Source: Acidobacteriota bacterium
Lineage (GTDB): Bacteria > Acidobacteriota > UBA4820 > DSQY01
NCBI GenBank assembly: GCA_040752915.1
Contig: JBFMHB010000023.1
Location: forward strand, 1-43,219
DNA length: 43,219 nucleotides
Reading direction: 5' to 3'
Shown here: positions 33,297 to 43,219 of the stretch, in pieces
Layout: each line of letters begins with the position of its first letter
Numbering within the stretch: position 1 is the stretch's first letter
Position numbers and translations under genes: made by a program
Notes under the pieces: generated by a model
Databases searched by the model: none
Told to the model about the DNA's origin: nothing
The model's input: only the letters and a program-made list of their open reading frames with translations

Positions 33297-34517
33297 ATGA
33301 CGAACTCCGTTGCAAGGACTTCCGTGGGGGTGCGAATCGGCCGACTTCAGGTGGGCGGAGGCGCCCCGGTGGTCATTCAATCCATGGCCAACACGGACAC
33401 CGCCGACGCCGCGTCCACGGCCTCCCAGTGCCTGGATCTCATCCGCGCCGGATCCGAGATGGTCCGCGTCACGGTCAACACACCGGAGGCCGCCCGGGCC
33501 GTCCCCGAGATCAAGCAACGCCTCCTGGACGCCGGAGCCGATGCCCCTCTCATCGGAGATTTTCACTACAACGGACACCTCCTCCTCACCCAGTTCCCCG
33601 AGTGCGCTCAGGCCCTGGACAAATACCGCGTCAACCCGGGCAACGTGGGCCAGGGGAAGCGCCGCGACGAGCAGTTCTCCACGATCTGCCAGGTCGCCGC
33701 GGATCGGGGCAAGCCCATCCGCATCGGGGTCAACGCGGGTTCCCTCAACCAGGATCTCGTCCTGAGGAAGATGCAGGAAAACACGGACCGCGCGCTGGGG
33801 CGGACCTCGGAGCAAATCCTGGCCGAGTGCATGGTCCTTTCGGCCGTCGAGTCCACCGAACTCGCCCTCCGGTGCGGCCTGTCCAGGGACCGGATCATCC
33901 TTTCCTGCAAGACGAGCCGCCCCGAGGAGCTGGTCGCCTTGTACCGGGATCTCTCCCGGCGGACCGAGCAGCCTCTCCACCTCGGCCTCACGGAGGCGGG
34001 GATGGGGCTCAAGGGCCTCGTCTGGTCCGCGGCCCCAATGGCGATCCTGCTCTCGGAGGGAATCGGGGACACCATTCGAATCTCCCTCACGCCCCGGCCG
34101 GGCGGGGACCGCAGGGAGGAGGTCTACGCCTGCATCGAGCTCCTGCAGGCCCTGGGTCTCCGGCGCTTCGCGCCCACGATCACCTCATGCCCCGGTTGCG
34201 GGCGCACCACGAGCACGACCTTCCAGCGCCTCGCCGAGCGCGTGGATACCTACATCAAGGACCGCCTTCCCGTCTGGCGGAGGGACTATCCGGGCGTGGA
34301 GGCACTGACCGTCGCCGTCATGGGGTGCGTGGTGAACGGACCGGGGGAGTCGAAGGCCGCCCACATCGGCATCAGCCTTCCGGGCACCGGGGAAGCCCCC
34401 AAGTGCCCCGTGTACGTGGACGGCAAACCCTTCACGACCTTGCAGGGAACCTACGAGGAGCTCGCCACTGCCTTCCAGGACCTCTTGGAAGCCTACGTCA
34501 CCAAGAGGTGGGGGTGA
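33297..34517 (+). CDS. ispG: 4-hydroxy-3-methylbut-2-en-1-yl diphosphate synthase
   Basis: 406 residues; converts methylerythritol cyclodiphosphate to HMBPP in the MEP isoprenoid pathway. Diagnostic blocks: IQSMANTDTAD near the start, GDFHYNGHLLL, RVNPGNVG, RIGVNAGSLN, LGLTEAG, and the 4Fe-4S cysteines in ITSCPGCGRTT together with GCVVNGPGE. Length fits the bacterial form without the large insert. ATG 33297 is preceded by AGGAGAGG. It is followed by a strong hairpin shared with the convergent gene. Confidence 0.97.
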   Translation: MTNSVARTSVGVRIGRLQVGGGAPVVIQSMANTDTADAASTASQCLDLIRAGSEMVRVTVNTPEAARAVPEIKQRLLDAGADAPLIGDFHYNGHLLLTQFPECAQALDKYRVNPGNVGQGKRRDEQFSTICQVAADRGKPIRIGVNAGSLNQDLVLRKMQENTDRALGRTSEQILAECMVLSAVESTELALRCGLSRDRIILSCKTSRPEELVALYRDLSRRTEQPLHLGLTEAGMGLKGLVWSAAPMAILLSEGIGDTIRISLTPRPGGDRREEVYACIELLQALGLRRFAPTITSCPGCGRTTSTTFQRLAERVDTYIKDRLPVWRRDYPGVEALTVAVMGCVVNGPGESKAAHIGISLPGTGEAPKCPVYVDGKPFTTLQGTYEELATAFQDLLEAYVTKRWG

Positions 34518-34549
34518 GTCGGAATCTCCCCCCCGGCCCCGAAAGAGGT

Positions 34550-34574
34550 CCGGCCGGTCTGTTGGACCGGCCGG
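34550..34574. terminator. Bidirectional hairpin between ispG and the convergent secreted-protein gene
   Basis: Perfect 10-bp stem CCGGCCGGTC / GACCGGCCGG with a 5-nt loop, 33 nt after ispG and 68 nt beyond the end of the minus-strand gene. T runs are absent on both strands. Confidence 0.55.
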
Positions 34575-34641
34575 CAAGGGTGGGAGGGAGGGGTGGGAAA
34601 GCAAGGAAGGGATAAGGCCGTTGGGCCTGGGTGTGCTCGAA

Positions 34642-35814
34642 CTACCGGCGCCCCGGCTTGATGACCCGCACGACGGGGGACAACGCCGTCTTGCCGTCGG
34701 ACAGCGTGGCCGCCACCTGAAGGTACGGCCCCGTGGACCCGGCCAGGGACTCCAGGTAGACGAAGGGGCCGGCGCCGCCGTTGGGCGAGCGGGGTCCCGT
34801 GGCGGCCTTGAAGGGGCCGGCCGCGGACCGTGCGCTCAGGACGGTGTAGAACTTCACGTCCGACTCCGAGCGGGTGACCCACTTGACCTGAACGCTCGAA
34901 CCGAAGGCCGAGGCCGACACTTGGTCGAAGGTCGGCGCCGAGGCGGGAAGGGCTTTGAGCACGGCGGCTCCGCCCACGAACTCCGTCTCCGTCAGTTCCG
35001 TCTTGCCCACGCCGGGCTTGCCTCCGTCGAACACGAGGCTGAAAGCCACGTAAGTGTTGAGCCCGGTGGAGCGCGGGAGCTGGACGACGGCCTTGCCCGG
35101 ATCGCCGCCGGTCACGGCGAAGTCCAGGTAGGCGGCCAGGGGCCAGTCCGCCGACTGGGTGGACTCGGGCGCGGAAACGGACTGGTAGTAGCGAACCGCG
35201 ATGCCCGACACCAGGGGCGTCGTGGGCCTTACGTCATAGAAGCCCATCAGGTCACGCATCGTCGTCCAGGAGAGGTACACGGTCTGAACATCACCGGTGG
35301 AGGGACCCTCCGCGACGGTCGGCACGGGGATGGACTTGGGAAGGGTGGTGTTGGGGCCGTAGTACCCATCCCCGTTCGTCACCTGGTCGAAGTCCCAGGA
35401 CTCGTAGTACTCGTTGAAGGAGGCGCTGGTCAGAAGGTACTGGCCCTGGCCATTGTTCGCGATCGAATACAGGAATACGGTGCGGTCCTTGGGAGAAGGG
35501 CAGCCTTCCAGGCCGGGAACCCAGTCCCACGAGGTCCAGATGTAGTAGCTGTTGGTTCCCCAGGGGAAGGCCTGGAAATGGGTGGGCAGGCTCCCCGAGT
35601 GGTAGGTCTCGGCGGCGCCCTGGATCCAGAATTTGGTCCGGATGGTTCCGGCGCCGCTCCCGTCGTCCAGGGTGCCCGCGATGTCGAGCTGGCCTCCGCT
35701 GATGGGGTTGAGGACCGCGTAGTTCTGGGAGCACTGGGCGAGCACCGGAGCCGAGAAGGCCGTGAGGACCAGGGTGAGTGCCATCATCGTCAGATAAGTG
35801 ATTGTGCGTTTCAT
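34642..35814 (-). CDS. Secreted protein of unknown function with a fibronectin-like C-terminus
   Basis: 390 residues from ATG 35814, preceded by GGAGGG. The signal peptide spans about 1-25 (ending FSAPVLAQ). The mature part is rich in Tyr, Trp, Ser, Thr and Gly. It contains a ~250-residue region with no recognised family (FWIQGAAETYHSGSLPTHF, WTSWDWVPGLEGC). A final ~100-residue fibronectin-III-like domain has VQVKWVTRSESDVKFYTVLS and ends SPVVRVIKPGRR. It could be cell-surface or extracellular. It stands alone behind a 278-nt region holding the divergent promoter of the next gene. Confidence 0.7.
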   Translation of the reverse strand: MKRTITYLTMMALTLVLTAFSAPVLAQCSQNYAVLNPISGGQLDIAGTLDDGSGAGTIRTKFWIQGAAETYHSGSLPTHFQAFPWGTNSYYIWTSWDWVPGLEGCPSPKDRTVFLYSIANNGQGQYLLTSASFNEYYESWDFDQVTNGDGYYGPNTTLPKSIPVPTVAEGPSTGDVQTVYLSWTTMRDLMGFYDVRPTTPLVSGIAVRYYQSVSAPESTQSADWPLAAYLDFAVTGGDPGKAVVQLPRSTGLNTYVAFSLVFDGGKPGVGKTELTETEFVGGAAVLKALPASAPTFDQVSASAFGSSVQVKWVTRSESDVKFYTVLSARSAAGPFKAATGPRSPNGGAGPFVYLESLAGSTGPYLQVAATLSDGKTALSPVVRVIKPGRR

Positions 35815-36021
35815 TGGACTACCCTCCTTCGCCGTACGCTCTCCTCTTTGCAGGGGGTGTGCCAAGGCACTTCCACGGCATGACTCGTCCTGGTTTCCGC
35901 CATATTCCACCGTACCAAACGGCCCAACGCCCTGGACCCGAGACCCGCGAATCCCCTCCAAGGCATTCTCACTTTTGAGATGAGATCGGGCTCAGTCTTG
36001 AGACGGAACGGTCGGCCGGGG

Positions 36022-36030
36022 TGGTAAGAT
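36022..36030 (+). promoter_or_regulatory. Extended -10 promoter for the IUNH-FmdE gene
   Basis: TGGTAAGAT combines a TG extension with TAAGAT, 62 nt before ATG 36093. A TTGAGA upstream at 35998-36003 is too far (21 bp) to serve as a regular -35. Confidence 0.4.
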
Positions 36031-36092
36031 CGATCTCCTCCCGCGCCTCCGGCTTGGGGACCCATCCGGCGCTCACAGAGGAGTCCGAAAGC

Positions 36093-37559
36093 ATGGTCAG
36101 GATTCTCGCGCTCGCCGCCCTCCTGCTCTGGAGCCTCCTGCCCCGGACCGCCGCCGCCCACGGCGGACCCCTTCCCCTGATCGTGGATACGGACCTGGCC
36201 GCCGACGATGTCCGCGCCCTGGCCTTTCTTCTCGCAAGCCCAGCCGTCCGCGTCGAGGCGGTGGTGACCTCGGGCGAAGGGAGGTCCCCAGAAATTTCCG
36301 CCCACAGGATCCTTCAGATCCTCGAGCACCTGGACAGGTCGGGAATCCCCGTGGGAGCGGGAAACCCGGTGGACGGACCTCCCCCTCCGTGGAGGACCGT
36401 CGTGGACTCCCTGGCCTGGCCCTCCCTCGCCCCGGCCCGCGGAGTCCCCGAGCGCGCCGCGGACGTCCTGGCCCGGTCGCTCTCCGGATCGGAACACGGG
36501 GTGACCTACCTCTGTCTTGGACCCACAACCAACCTCGCCGCCCTGTTGCGGGACGAGCCGATCCTGTGCCGGCGGATTCGCGAGGTCTGGTTCTACGGAT
36601 CGGCGCCCGGACGGGACGAGGCCTGCTGGAATCGGGACGCCGACCTCGAGGCGGCCCGACGCGTCTTCGCCTCGGACCTCCCCATCCGAACGATCCGACT
36701 CGAGGAGGACGAGACCTTCCCCTTCGATGAGGGGCTTCTGACAGGCCTGGAGCGCGCTTCGACGCCTTCGGCCCGGCTCCTGGCGACCCTCTTTGGGGCC
36801 CCGGGCCCGCGGGAGAAGGTCAGGCAGGGCCACTTTCGCTCCTGGGACGAGGCGGTGGCCCTGTGCGCCGCCCATCCGGACCTGGCCGCCTTCGCCCCGA
36901 CGCAAACGGGGACGGGCCGAACCCTCCTCCGGTGGGACCGCGATGCCGGCAGGGCCCTTTGGCTCCAGGTGGTCGCAGGGGACGGAAGAAAACGGATGTC
37001 TGAAACGTCCCCCGTCGGCCTGTCGGCCTTTCCCGCCTCGCCGGATCAGTTCCGCCCCGACCTCAAAGGGTCTGTCCCGCGGATCCTCGCCCGCCACGGA
37101 GGCGAGGAGTGGAGGGCGGCCGTCCTGACGAACGAGCTCCACGGCCACGTCGGCACGTACTCCCTCGTGGGGGTCAAGATGGGAATTCTCGCCCGGGAGC
37201 GCCTCGGCGCGGCCCTGGACGAGGTGGAGGTCCTGAGTTTCGCGGGCGATTCACCCCCTTTGAGCTGTATGAACGACGGCCTCCAGGTCTCCACGGGAGC
37301 CACATTGGGACGGGGCACGATTCGGGTGGACGGTGGAGGCGGGGCGCGGCCCGAGGCCGAGTTCATCCGGGGCGGCGAGCGCTTGCGCCTGCGCCTGAAG
37401 GAGTCGGTGCGCCTCCGCATCGACTCGGACATTCGCGAGGCCCTCCGCCGGTACGGAAACCTTACCCCCGAGTACTTCCGTGAAATCCGTCGCCTGTCCA
37501 TCCTCCACTGGGAGGAGCTGGATCGGGCGGAGATTTTCGAGGAGGTGCCCGCCCAGTGA
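36093..37559 (+). CDS. Exported nucleoside-hydrolase-like domain fused to an FmdE domain
   Basis: 488 residues from ATG 36093 (CAGAGGAG upstream). A signal peptide covers about 1-22 (RTAAAH). Residues 28-330 resemble inosine-uridine nucleoside hydrolases: the calcium-binding start IVDTDLAADDVRAL, then VTYLCLGPTTNLAALL and a late acidic EAVALCAAHPDLAAF block. Residues ~340-460 match FmdE (formylmethanofuran dehydrogenase subunit E): NELHGHVGTYSLVGVKMG, then SCMNDGLQVSTGATLGRGT, with the His/Cys residues that bind metal in FmdE. The combination is rare. The next gene, 30 nt later, encodes a cysteine desulfidase, so a link to sulfur or metal handling is possible. The real substrate is unknown. 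Confidence 0.75.
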   Translation: MVRILALAALLLWSLLPRTAAAHGGPLPLIVDTDLAADDVRALAFLLASPAVRVEAVVTSGEGRSPEISAHRILQILEHLDRSGIPVGAGNPVDGPPPPWRTVVDSLAWPSLAPARGVPERAADVLARSLSGSEHGVTYLCLGPTTNLAALLRDEPILCRRIREVWFYGSAPGRDEACWNRDADLEAARRVFASDLPIRTIRLEEDETFPFDEGLLTGLERASTPSARLLATLFGAPGPREKVRQGHFRSWDEAVALCAAHPDLAAFAPTQTGTGRTLLRWDRDAGRALWLQVVAGDGRKRMSETSPVGLSAFPASPDQFRPDLKGSVPRILARHGGEEWRAAVLTNELHGHVGTYSLVGVKMGILARERLGAALDEVEVLSFAGDSPPLSCMNDGLQVSTGATLGRGTIRVDGGGGARPEAEFIRGGERLRLRLKESVRLRIDSDIREALRRYGNLTPEYFREIRRLSILHWEELDRAEIFEEVPAQ

Positions 37560-37589
37560 CCGGACTCCACCAATCCGAAAGCGGCGATC

Positions 37590-38876
37590 ATGATTCAGTT
37601 TTCTGATTACCTGGCCCAGGAGTGGAAGCCCGCCCTGGGTTGCACGGAACCGGCGGCCATCGCCTACGCGGCTTCCCTGGCGGCGGCCCAGGGCGAAGGT
37701 CCGGTCCGGGCGGTCCACCTGAGGTGCGACCCGCGAATCTATAAGAACTGCTACGCCGTGGGCATCCCCAATTCGGAGAAAAAGGTGGGCATTCGCTGGG
37801 CCCTGGCCCTCGGAAGCCTCCTTCCGGATCCCTCCGCCGGGCTCCAGGTGTTCCGTCAGATCGACGAAGGAGCCCTCCGCGAAGCGGGCAGGCTCCTTAG
37901 CGAGAATGCCGTCTCCGTGGAAGTGGATCCCTCCCGCCCCGAGCTCCTGGTGGACTGCACCGTGGTCCGGTCGGAGGGAATGGGGAGAGCGGTCCTCGAA
38001 AGGGACCACACCCGCCTCACCCGGCTTGAAAAGAACGGGAAGCCCTGCGATCCGACCCGTGGAGGACCCTCCGCCCCGTCCCGGGAGGAGGCGGTGCGCG
38101 CCCCCTCCCTTCGCGAGGCCCTGGCCCGCCTTTCCTTTGAAGAACTCCTTCAAATGGCTCGGGACATCCGGGCCTCGGACCGGCAGTCCTTGAGAGAGGG
38201 AGCGGAGATGAACCTGGCCATCGCGCGCCACGGCCTCACGCTCTTTCCCCGTCCCTTCATGGACCTCATCGGGATGGACCCTCTCACCCGCATCAGCCGC
38301 CTGGTCTGCGCCGGCGTGTACGCGCGCATGTGCGGAGAGGATTTCCCGGTCATGTCTCTGGCCGGGTCGGGCAACAAGGGGATCGTTACGGCCGTTCCCC
38401 TGACCCTCTGGGCCCGGGAAACGGGGGCCGACCCCTCCCGGGCGGAGGAGGCCCTCGCCCTGGCCTGTCTCGTCACGTCGGCCACGACCTTCCACCTGGG
38501 CACCCTCTCGGCCGCGTGCGGCTGCTCCAACGCCGCGGGGGTGGGCCTCGCCGTGGGGCTGGTGAGCCTCCAGGGCGGAGGGCCGGGGGACCTTTCACTC
38601 GCCGTGAACAATGTTGTGGGAAACGTGACGGGCATGATCTGCGACGGGGCCAAGATGGGGTGCGCGCTCAAGACCATGACGTCCGTGGACGCGGCCTTCC
38701 GCGCCGCATCGCTGGCCATGAGCGGCATCGGCATCCCCTCCACGGACGGCATCGTCGGAAGGGACGGCGCCCAGTCCCTCGCTCACCTGGGCCGCATCGC
38801 GGGCCCCGGCATGGCAGCCATGGACGCCCAGATCCTGGAAATCATGCAAGCCAAATTGCGCCGCGAGGACTCTTAG
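37590..38876 (+). CDS. L-cysteine desulfidase family protein (UPF0597/CyuA-like)
   Basis: 428 residues, the full length of the family. It splits L-cysteine to pyruvate, ammonia and sulfide, using a 4Fe-4S cluster. The N-terminal ALGCTEPAAIAYA holds the first cluster cysteine (C18). Further cysteines lie in SAACGCSNAAG and MICDGAKMGC. The blocks AGSGNKGIVTAVP and GNVTGMICDGAK are the family's strongest signatures. It follows the IUNH-FmdE gene by 30 nt on the same strand and is probably co-transcribed. It lacks a signal peptide, unlike its partner. The closest E. coli relative is CyuA/YhaM. Confidence 0.85.
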   Translation: MIQFSDYLAQEWKPALGCTEPAAIAYAASLAAAQGEGPVRAVHLRCDPRIYKNCYAVGIPNSEKKVGIRWALALGSLLPDPSAGLQVFRQIDEGALREAGRLLSENAVSVEVDPSRPELLVDCTVVRSEGMGRAVLERDHTRLTRLEKNGKPCDPTRGGPSAPSREEAVRAPSLREALARLSFEELLQMARDIRASDRQSLREGAEMNLAIARHGLTLFPRPFMDLIGMDPLTRISRLVCAGVYARMCGEDFPVMSLAGSGNKGIVTAVPLTLWARETGADPSRAEEALALACLVTSATTFHLGTLSAACGCSNAAGVGLAVGLVSLQGGGPGDLSLAVNNVVGNVTGMICDGAKMGCALKTMTSVDAAFRAASLAMSGIGIPSTDGIVGRDGAQSLAHLGRIAGPGMAAMDAQILEIMQAKLRREDS

Positions 38877-38887
38877 CAGGATCACGA

Positions 38888-38916
38888 CTCGGGCCCGAGC
38901 CGATGGGCTTGTTTTC
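38888..38916 (+). terminator. Hairpin with T-rich tail after the desulfidase gene
   Basis: CTCGGGCCCGAG palindrome (38888-38899); the GCCC in its second half can also pair with GGGC before a TTGTTTT tail. It lies 12 nt after the stop. Confidence 0.4.
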
Positions 38917-38943
38917 CTCCGAGGGGGTCGCTACATTTGGAAT

Positions 38944-38974
38944 AAATACGATAATAATTTTAGTTATCGTATTT
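38944..38974. promoter_or_regulatory. Fur/PerR-type operator of the peroxide operon
   Basis: Perfect inverted repeat AAATACGATAA / TTATCGTATTT with 11-bp arms and a 9-bp AT-rich spacer, ending 16 nt before the ATG of the Fur-family gene. It is the most AT-rich stretch in the window and must overlap the core promoter. Size and composition fit a Fur/PerR-like box, so autoregulation of the perR-katG-ferritin-peroxiredoxin operon is the obvious reading. Confidence 0.65.
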
Positions 38975-38980
38975 TGGTAG

Positions 38981-41682
<2,702 letters not shown>

Positions 41683-41683
<1 letters not shown>

Positions 41684-42186
41684 TGGGCACGCGAGGACGA
41701 GAGATCATCGGAATGGACGTGGAGAAGCTCCTGGACCTGCTGAACCGGGCCTACGCCAGCGAGTGGCTCGCCTACTACCAGTACTGGCTCGGCGCGAAGG
41801 TCATCAAAGGTCCCATGAAGGACGCCGTGGCGGCGGAGCTGAACCTCCACGCCACGGAAGAACTCGCGCACGCGGTCCTCCTGGCGGACCGGATCCTCCA
41901 GCTCGGGGGTACGCCGGTCCTGGCTCCCGAGGGATGGGCCCGCCTCAGCCCCTGCACCTACGATCCGCCTGAAGATCCTTACGTCGCCGTCCTGCTCGAC
42001 CAGAACATCGCCGGCGAGCAGTGCGCGATCACAACGTACAAGGAACTGATGGACGCGACGCGGGAGGCCGATCCGGTCACCTACAACGTGGCCCTGTCCA
42101 TTCTCCAGCAGGAGGTGGAACACGAGGAGGACCTCCAGAGCCTGCGGGAGGATCTCGACTTGATGGCCCAGAGGAGCGTCCGGTAA
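41683..42186 (+). CDS. Dps-like ferritin with a conserved cysteine pair (DPSL/thioferritin type)
   Basis: 167 residues in a four-helix bundle. Di-iron ligands are visible: E27, E60-x2-H63, E112 and E144-x2-H147. Cysteines C91 and C114 lie 23 residues apart next to the iron site, as in archaeal and bacterial Dps-like proteins (DPSL, thioferritin), which use peroxide to oxidise iron. This differs from ordinary bacterioferritin (no haem Met recognised) and from Dps. It stores iron and consumes peroxide. The ATG overlaps the katG stop (TGATG), with GGAGGAG at 41672-41678. It links iron removal to peroxide defence in this operon. Confidence 0.8.
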
Positions 42187-42227
42187 GGGGGCGTTCCCAA
42201 GGAGCAGCGGACTCGAAAGGAGGTGCC

Positions 42228-42947
42228 ATGCCCCAGAAGAAAGCGGAGGGGTGCGTCTCTTCGGCCGCGGGACCCGCGGTCCGGAAGCCCGAAACCGAGG
42301 GGGCCCAGGCGGCTCCCCCCATGCGCCGTGAGGAGGGTGCCCGAATACACGTGAGCGTCGGCAAGGAAGCCCCGGATTTCGAGGCCTCCGCGTACCACGA
42401 GGGCGGGTTCAAAAACGTCCGGCTGTCGGATTTCCGGGGGAAGTGGGTCTTCCTCTGCTTCTACCCGGGCGACTTCACCTTCGTCTGACCCACCGAATTG
42501 TCGGCGGTCGCCGACAAGGCCGGTGAGTTCAAGAAGCTGGGCGTCCAGGTCCTGTCGTGCAGCACGGACAGCCGGTTCGTCCACAAGATCTGGCAGGAGC
42601 AGGAACTGTCCAAGATGGTGAAGGGGGGGTTCCCCTTTCCCATGCTCTCCGACGCGGGGGGAAAGATCGGTTCGGTTTACGGCGTTTACGACGAGGCCGC
42701 CGGCGTCGATGTCCGGGGCCGGTTCATCATCGATCCCGACGGGGTCGTCCAGGCCATCGAGATCCTCACGCCGCCCGTGGGCCGAAAGGTCTCCGAGTCC
42801 ATCCGCCAAGTGAAGGCCTTCCAGCACGTTCGGAAAACGAAGGGGGCGGAGGTGTGCCCCGCCGGGTGGGAGCCGGGGCAACCCACCTTGAAGGTCAGCC
42901 CGAATCTCGCCGGAAACGTGTGGAAGGTCTGGAAACCCAACGAATAG
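42228..42947 (+). CDS. Selenocysteine peroxiredoxin (AhpC/2-Cys type, UGA = Sec87)
   Basis: 239 residues if the in-frame TGA at 42486-42488 is read as selenocysteine. The ORF is open on both sides of it in the same frame. The TGA falls exactly where the peroxidatic Cys of AhpC-type peroxiredoxins sits, GDFTFV-U-PTEL, in place of the usual FTFVCPTE. The resolving Cys is C210 in VCPAGW. Residues 1-45 are a Cys/Pro/Ala-rich extension (C9) not typical of AhpC. ATG 42228 has a perfect AAAGGAGGT. Predicted function: reduction of peroxides in the cytoplasm, probably under the Fur/PerR regulator. A stem-loop right after the UGA serves as SECIS. Without selenocysteine insertion only an 86-residue fragment would form. 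Confidence 0.9.
42498..42517 (+). promoter_or_regulatory. Bacterial SECIS stem-loop for the peroxiredoxin UGA
   Basis: Perfect 8-bp stem TTGTCGGC / GCCGACAA with loop GGTC (GGUC), beginning 9 nt after the UGA at 42486-42488. Bacterial SECIS elements are hairpins directly behind the UGA, read inside the coding sequence, with G and U bases in the apical loop. From memory, the E. coli fdhF hairpin also exposes GGUC at nearly the same distance. The hairpin recruits SelB with Sec-tRNA. Confidence 0.85.
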
Positions 42948-42978
42948 GACCGCATCTCCGCCAAGGCGGGACCACCCT

Positions 42979-43014
42979 GGGGGCCCCTTCTTGGAGGGGC
43001 CTCCCCCTCTATTT
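42979..43014 (+). terminator. Terminator of the peroxide operon
   Basis: GCCCCT (42983-42988) pairs with AGGGGC (42995-43000) around a 6-nt loop. The outer G and C bases extend the stem with a bulge, and a CTCTATTT tail follows. It lies 35 nt after the peroxiredoxin stop. Confidence 0.5.
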
Positions 43015-43163
43015 GGACGTCTCCTCGCGGACCCCTTCCCCCTCCCGAATCTCCGCGGCAGACCGGGACGGCCCTTCGAATCCCTCTCCAAGACCGTTCT
43101 GTGCGGGATGCCTTCGAAGAAGCCCTTTGGCGGAGGACCCCTTGGAGGTTGGATTCCTTTCGA

Positions 43164-43219
43164 GCCCCGCTAGGAGCCTCGCTCGCGTCGGAGTCCGCTC
43201 GCTGCGTTCCAAGCGGGGC
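43164..43219. repeat. Inverted repeat at the window edge
   Basis: GCCCCGCT at 43164-43171 pairs with AGCGGGGC at 43212-43219 across a 40-nt middle containing related CTCGCTCG and GCTCGCTG words. No gene was recognised between 42948 and the end. It is too short to identify and may continue beyond the window. Confidence 0.35.

Noticed and set aside
42486-42488. In-frame stop making the peroxiredoxin a pseudogene
   Set aside because: The stop replaces precisely the catalytic Cys codon, the downstream frame is intact and conserved-looking, and a SECIS-like hairpin follows. Recoding explains this better than a mutation.
43020-43219. Possible tRNA or structured RNA near the end
   Set aside because: No cloverleaf with a T-loop GTTCGAATC-type sequence and 3' acceptor pairing could be built; only a simple inverted repeat is present.

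Overview
The window is a GC-rich bacterial chromosome segment with densely packed genes, many of them joined by ATGA/GTGA stop-start overlaps. No rRNA, tRNA or CRISPR array was seen. The gene content suggests a Gram-negative-type heterotroph, most likely a member of the Acidobacteriota or a related deep phylum. It includes a sialidase-like multi-BNR protein, a secreted tricorn-type peptidase, an M16 peptidase, a lipoprotein hydrolase, the non-mevalonate enzyme IspG and selenoprotein use. This placement is inferred from gene content only. The first ~1.8 kb looks different: it is less GC-rich and carries a REP-associated tyrosine transposase (RAYT) with its inverted terminal repeats.

Layout. 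1-1.8 kb: the end of an unknown protein, a remnant reading frame and the RAYT element. 1.9-5.3 kb: type I-beta DAHP synthase, cysteinyl-tRNA synthetase and two small unknown proteins. 5.3-8.6 kb: a large secreted BNR/VPS10-like propeller protein. 8.6-11 kb: MntP manganese exporter, a DedA protein, superoxide dismutase and a small membrane protein. 11.1-18.6 kb: an FHA-EAL signalling protein, a flotillin, an aspartate-aminotransferase fused to an HPr-kinase/PEPCK-like domain, a DUF3047 protein and a divergent ATP-type PEP carboxykinase. 18.7-25.3 kb: homocysteine methyltransferase-like protein, PrsW-type protease, a membrane domain fused to an M24 aminopeptidase, a GNAT acetyltransferase, a SAM methyltransferase and a lipoprotein alpha/beta hydrolase. 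25.4-34.6 kb: tricorn peptidase, a small membrane protein, an SPFH protein with a ribbon-helix-helix regulator, an M16 peptidase and IspG. 34.6-38.9 kb: a secreted protein with a fibronectin-like end, a nucleoside-hydrolase/FmdE fusion and an L-cysteine desulfidase. 38.9-43 kb: a peroxide-defence operon.

The most notable item is the peroxide-defence operon: a Fur/PerR-type regulator behind a perfect 11-bp inverted repeat, then katG, a Dps-like ferritin with a cysteine pair, and an AhpC-type peroxiredoxin. The catalytic cysteine codon of the peroxiredoxin is an in-frame UGA, followed 9 nt later by a perfect 8-bp stem with a GGUC loop. This is a selenocysteine peroxiredoxin with its own bacterial SECIS element, not a broken gene. 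Other unusual architectures are the aminotransferase-kinase-like fusion (its Walker A lysine is replaced by arginine), the secreted IUNH-FmdE fusion next to cysteine desulfidase, and the membrane-M24 fusion.
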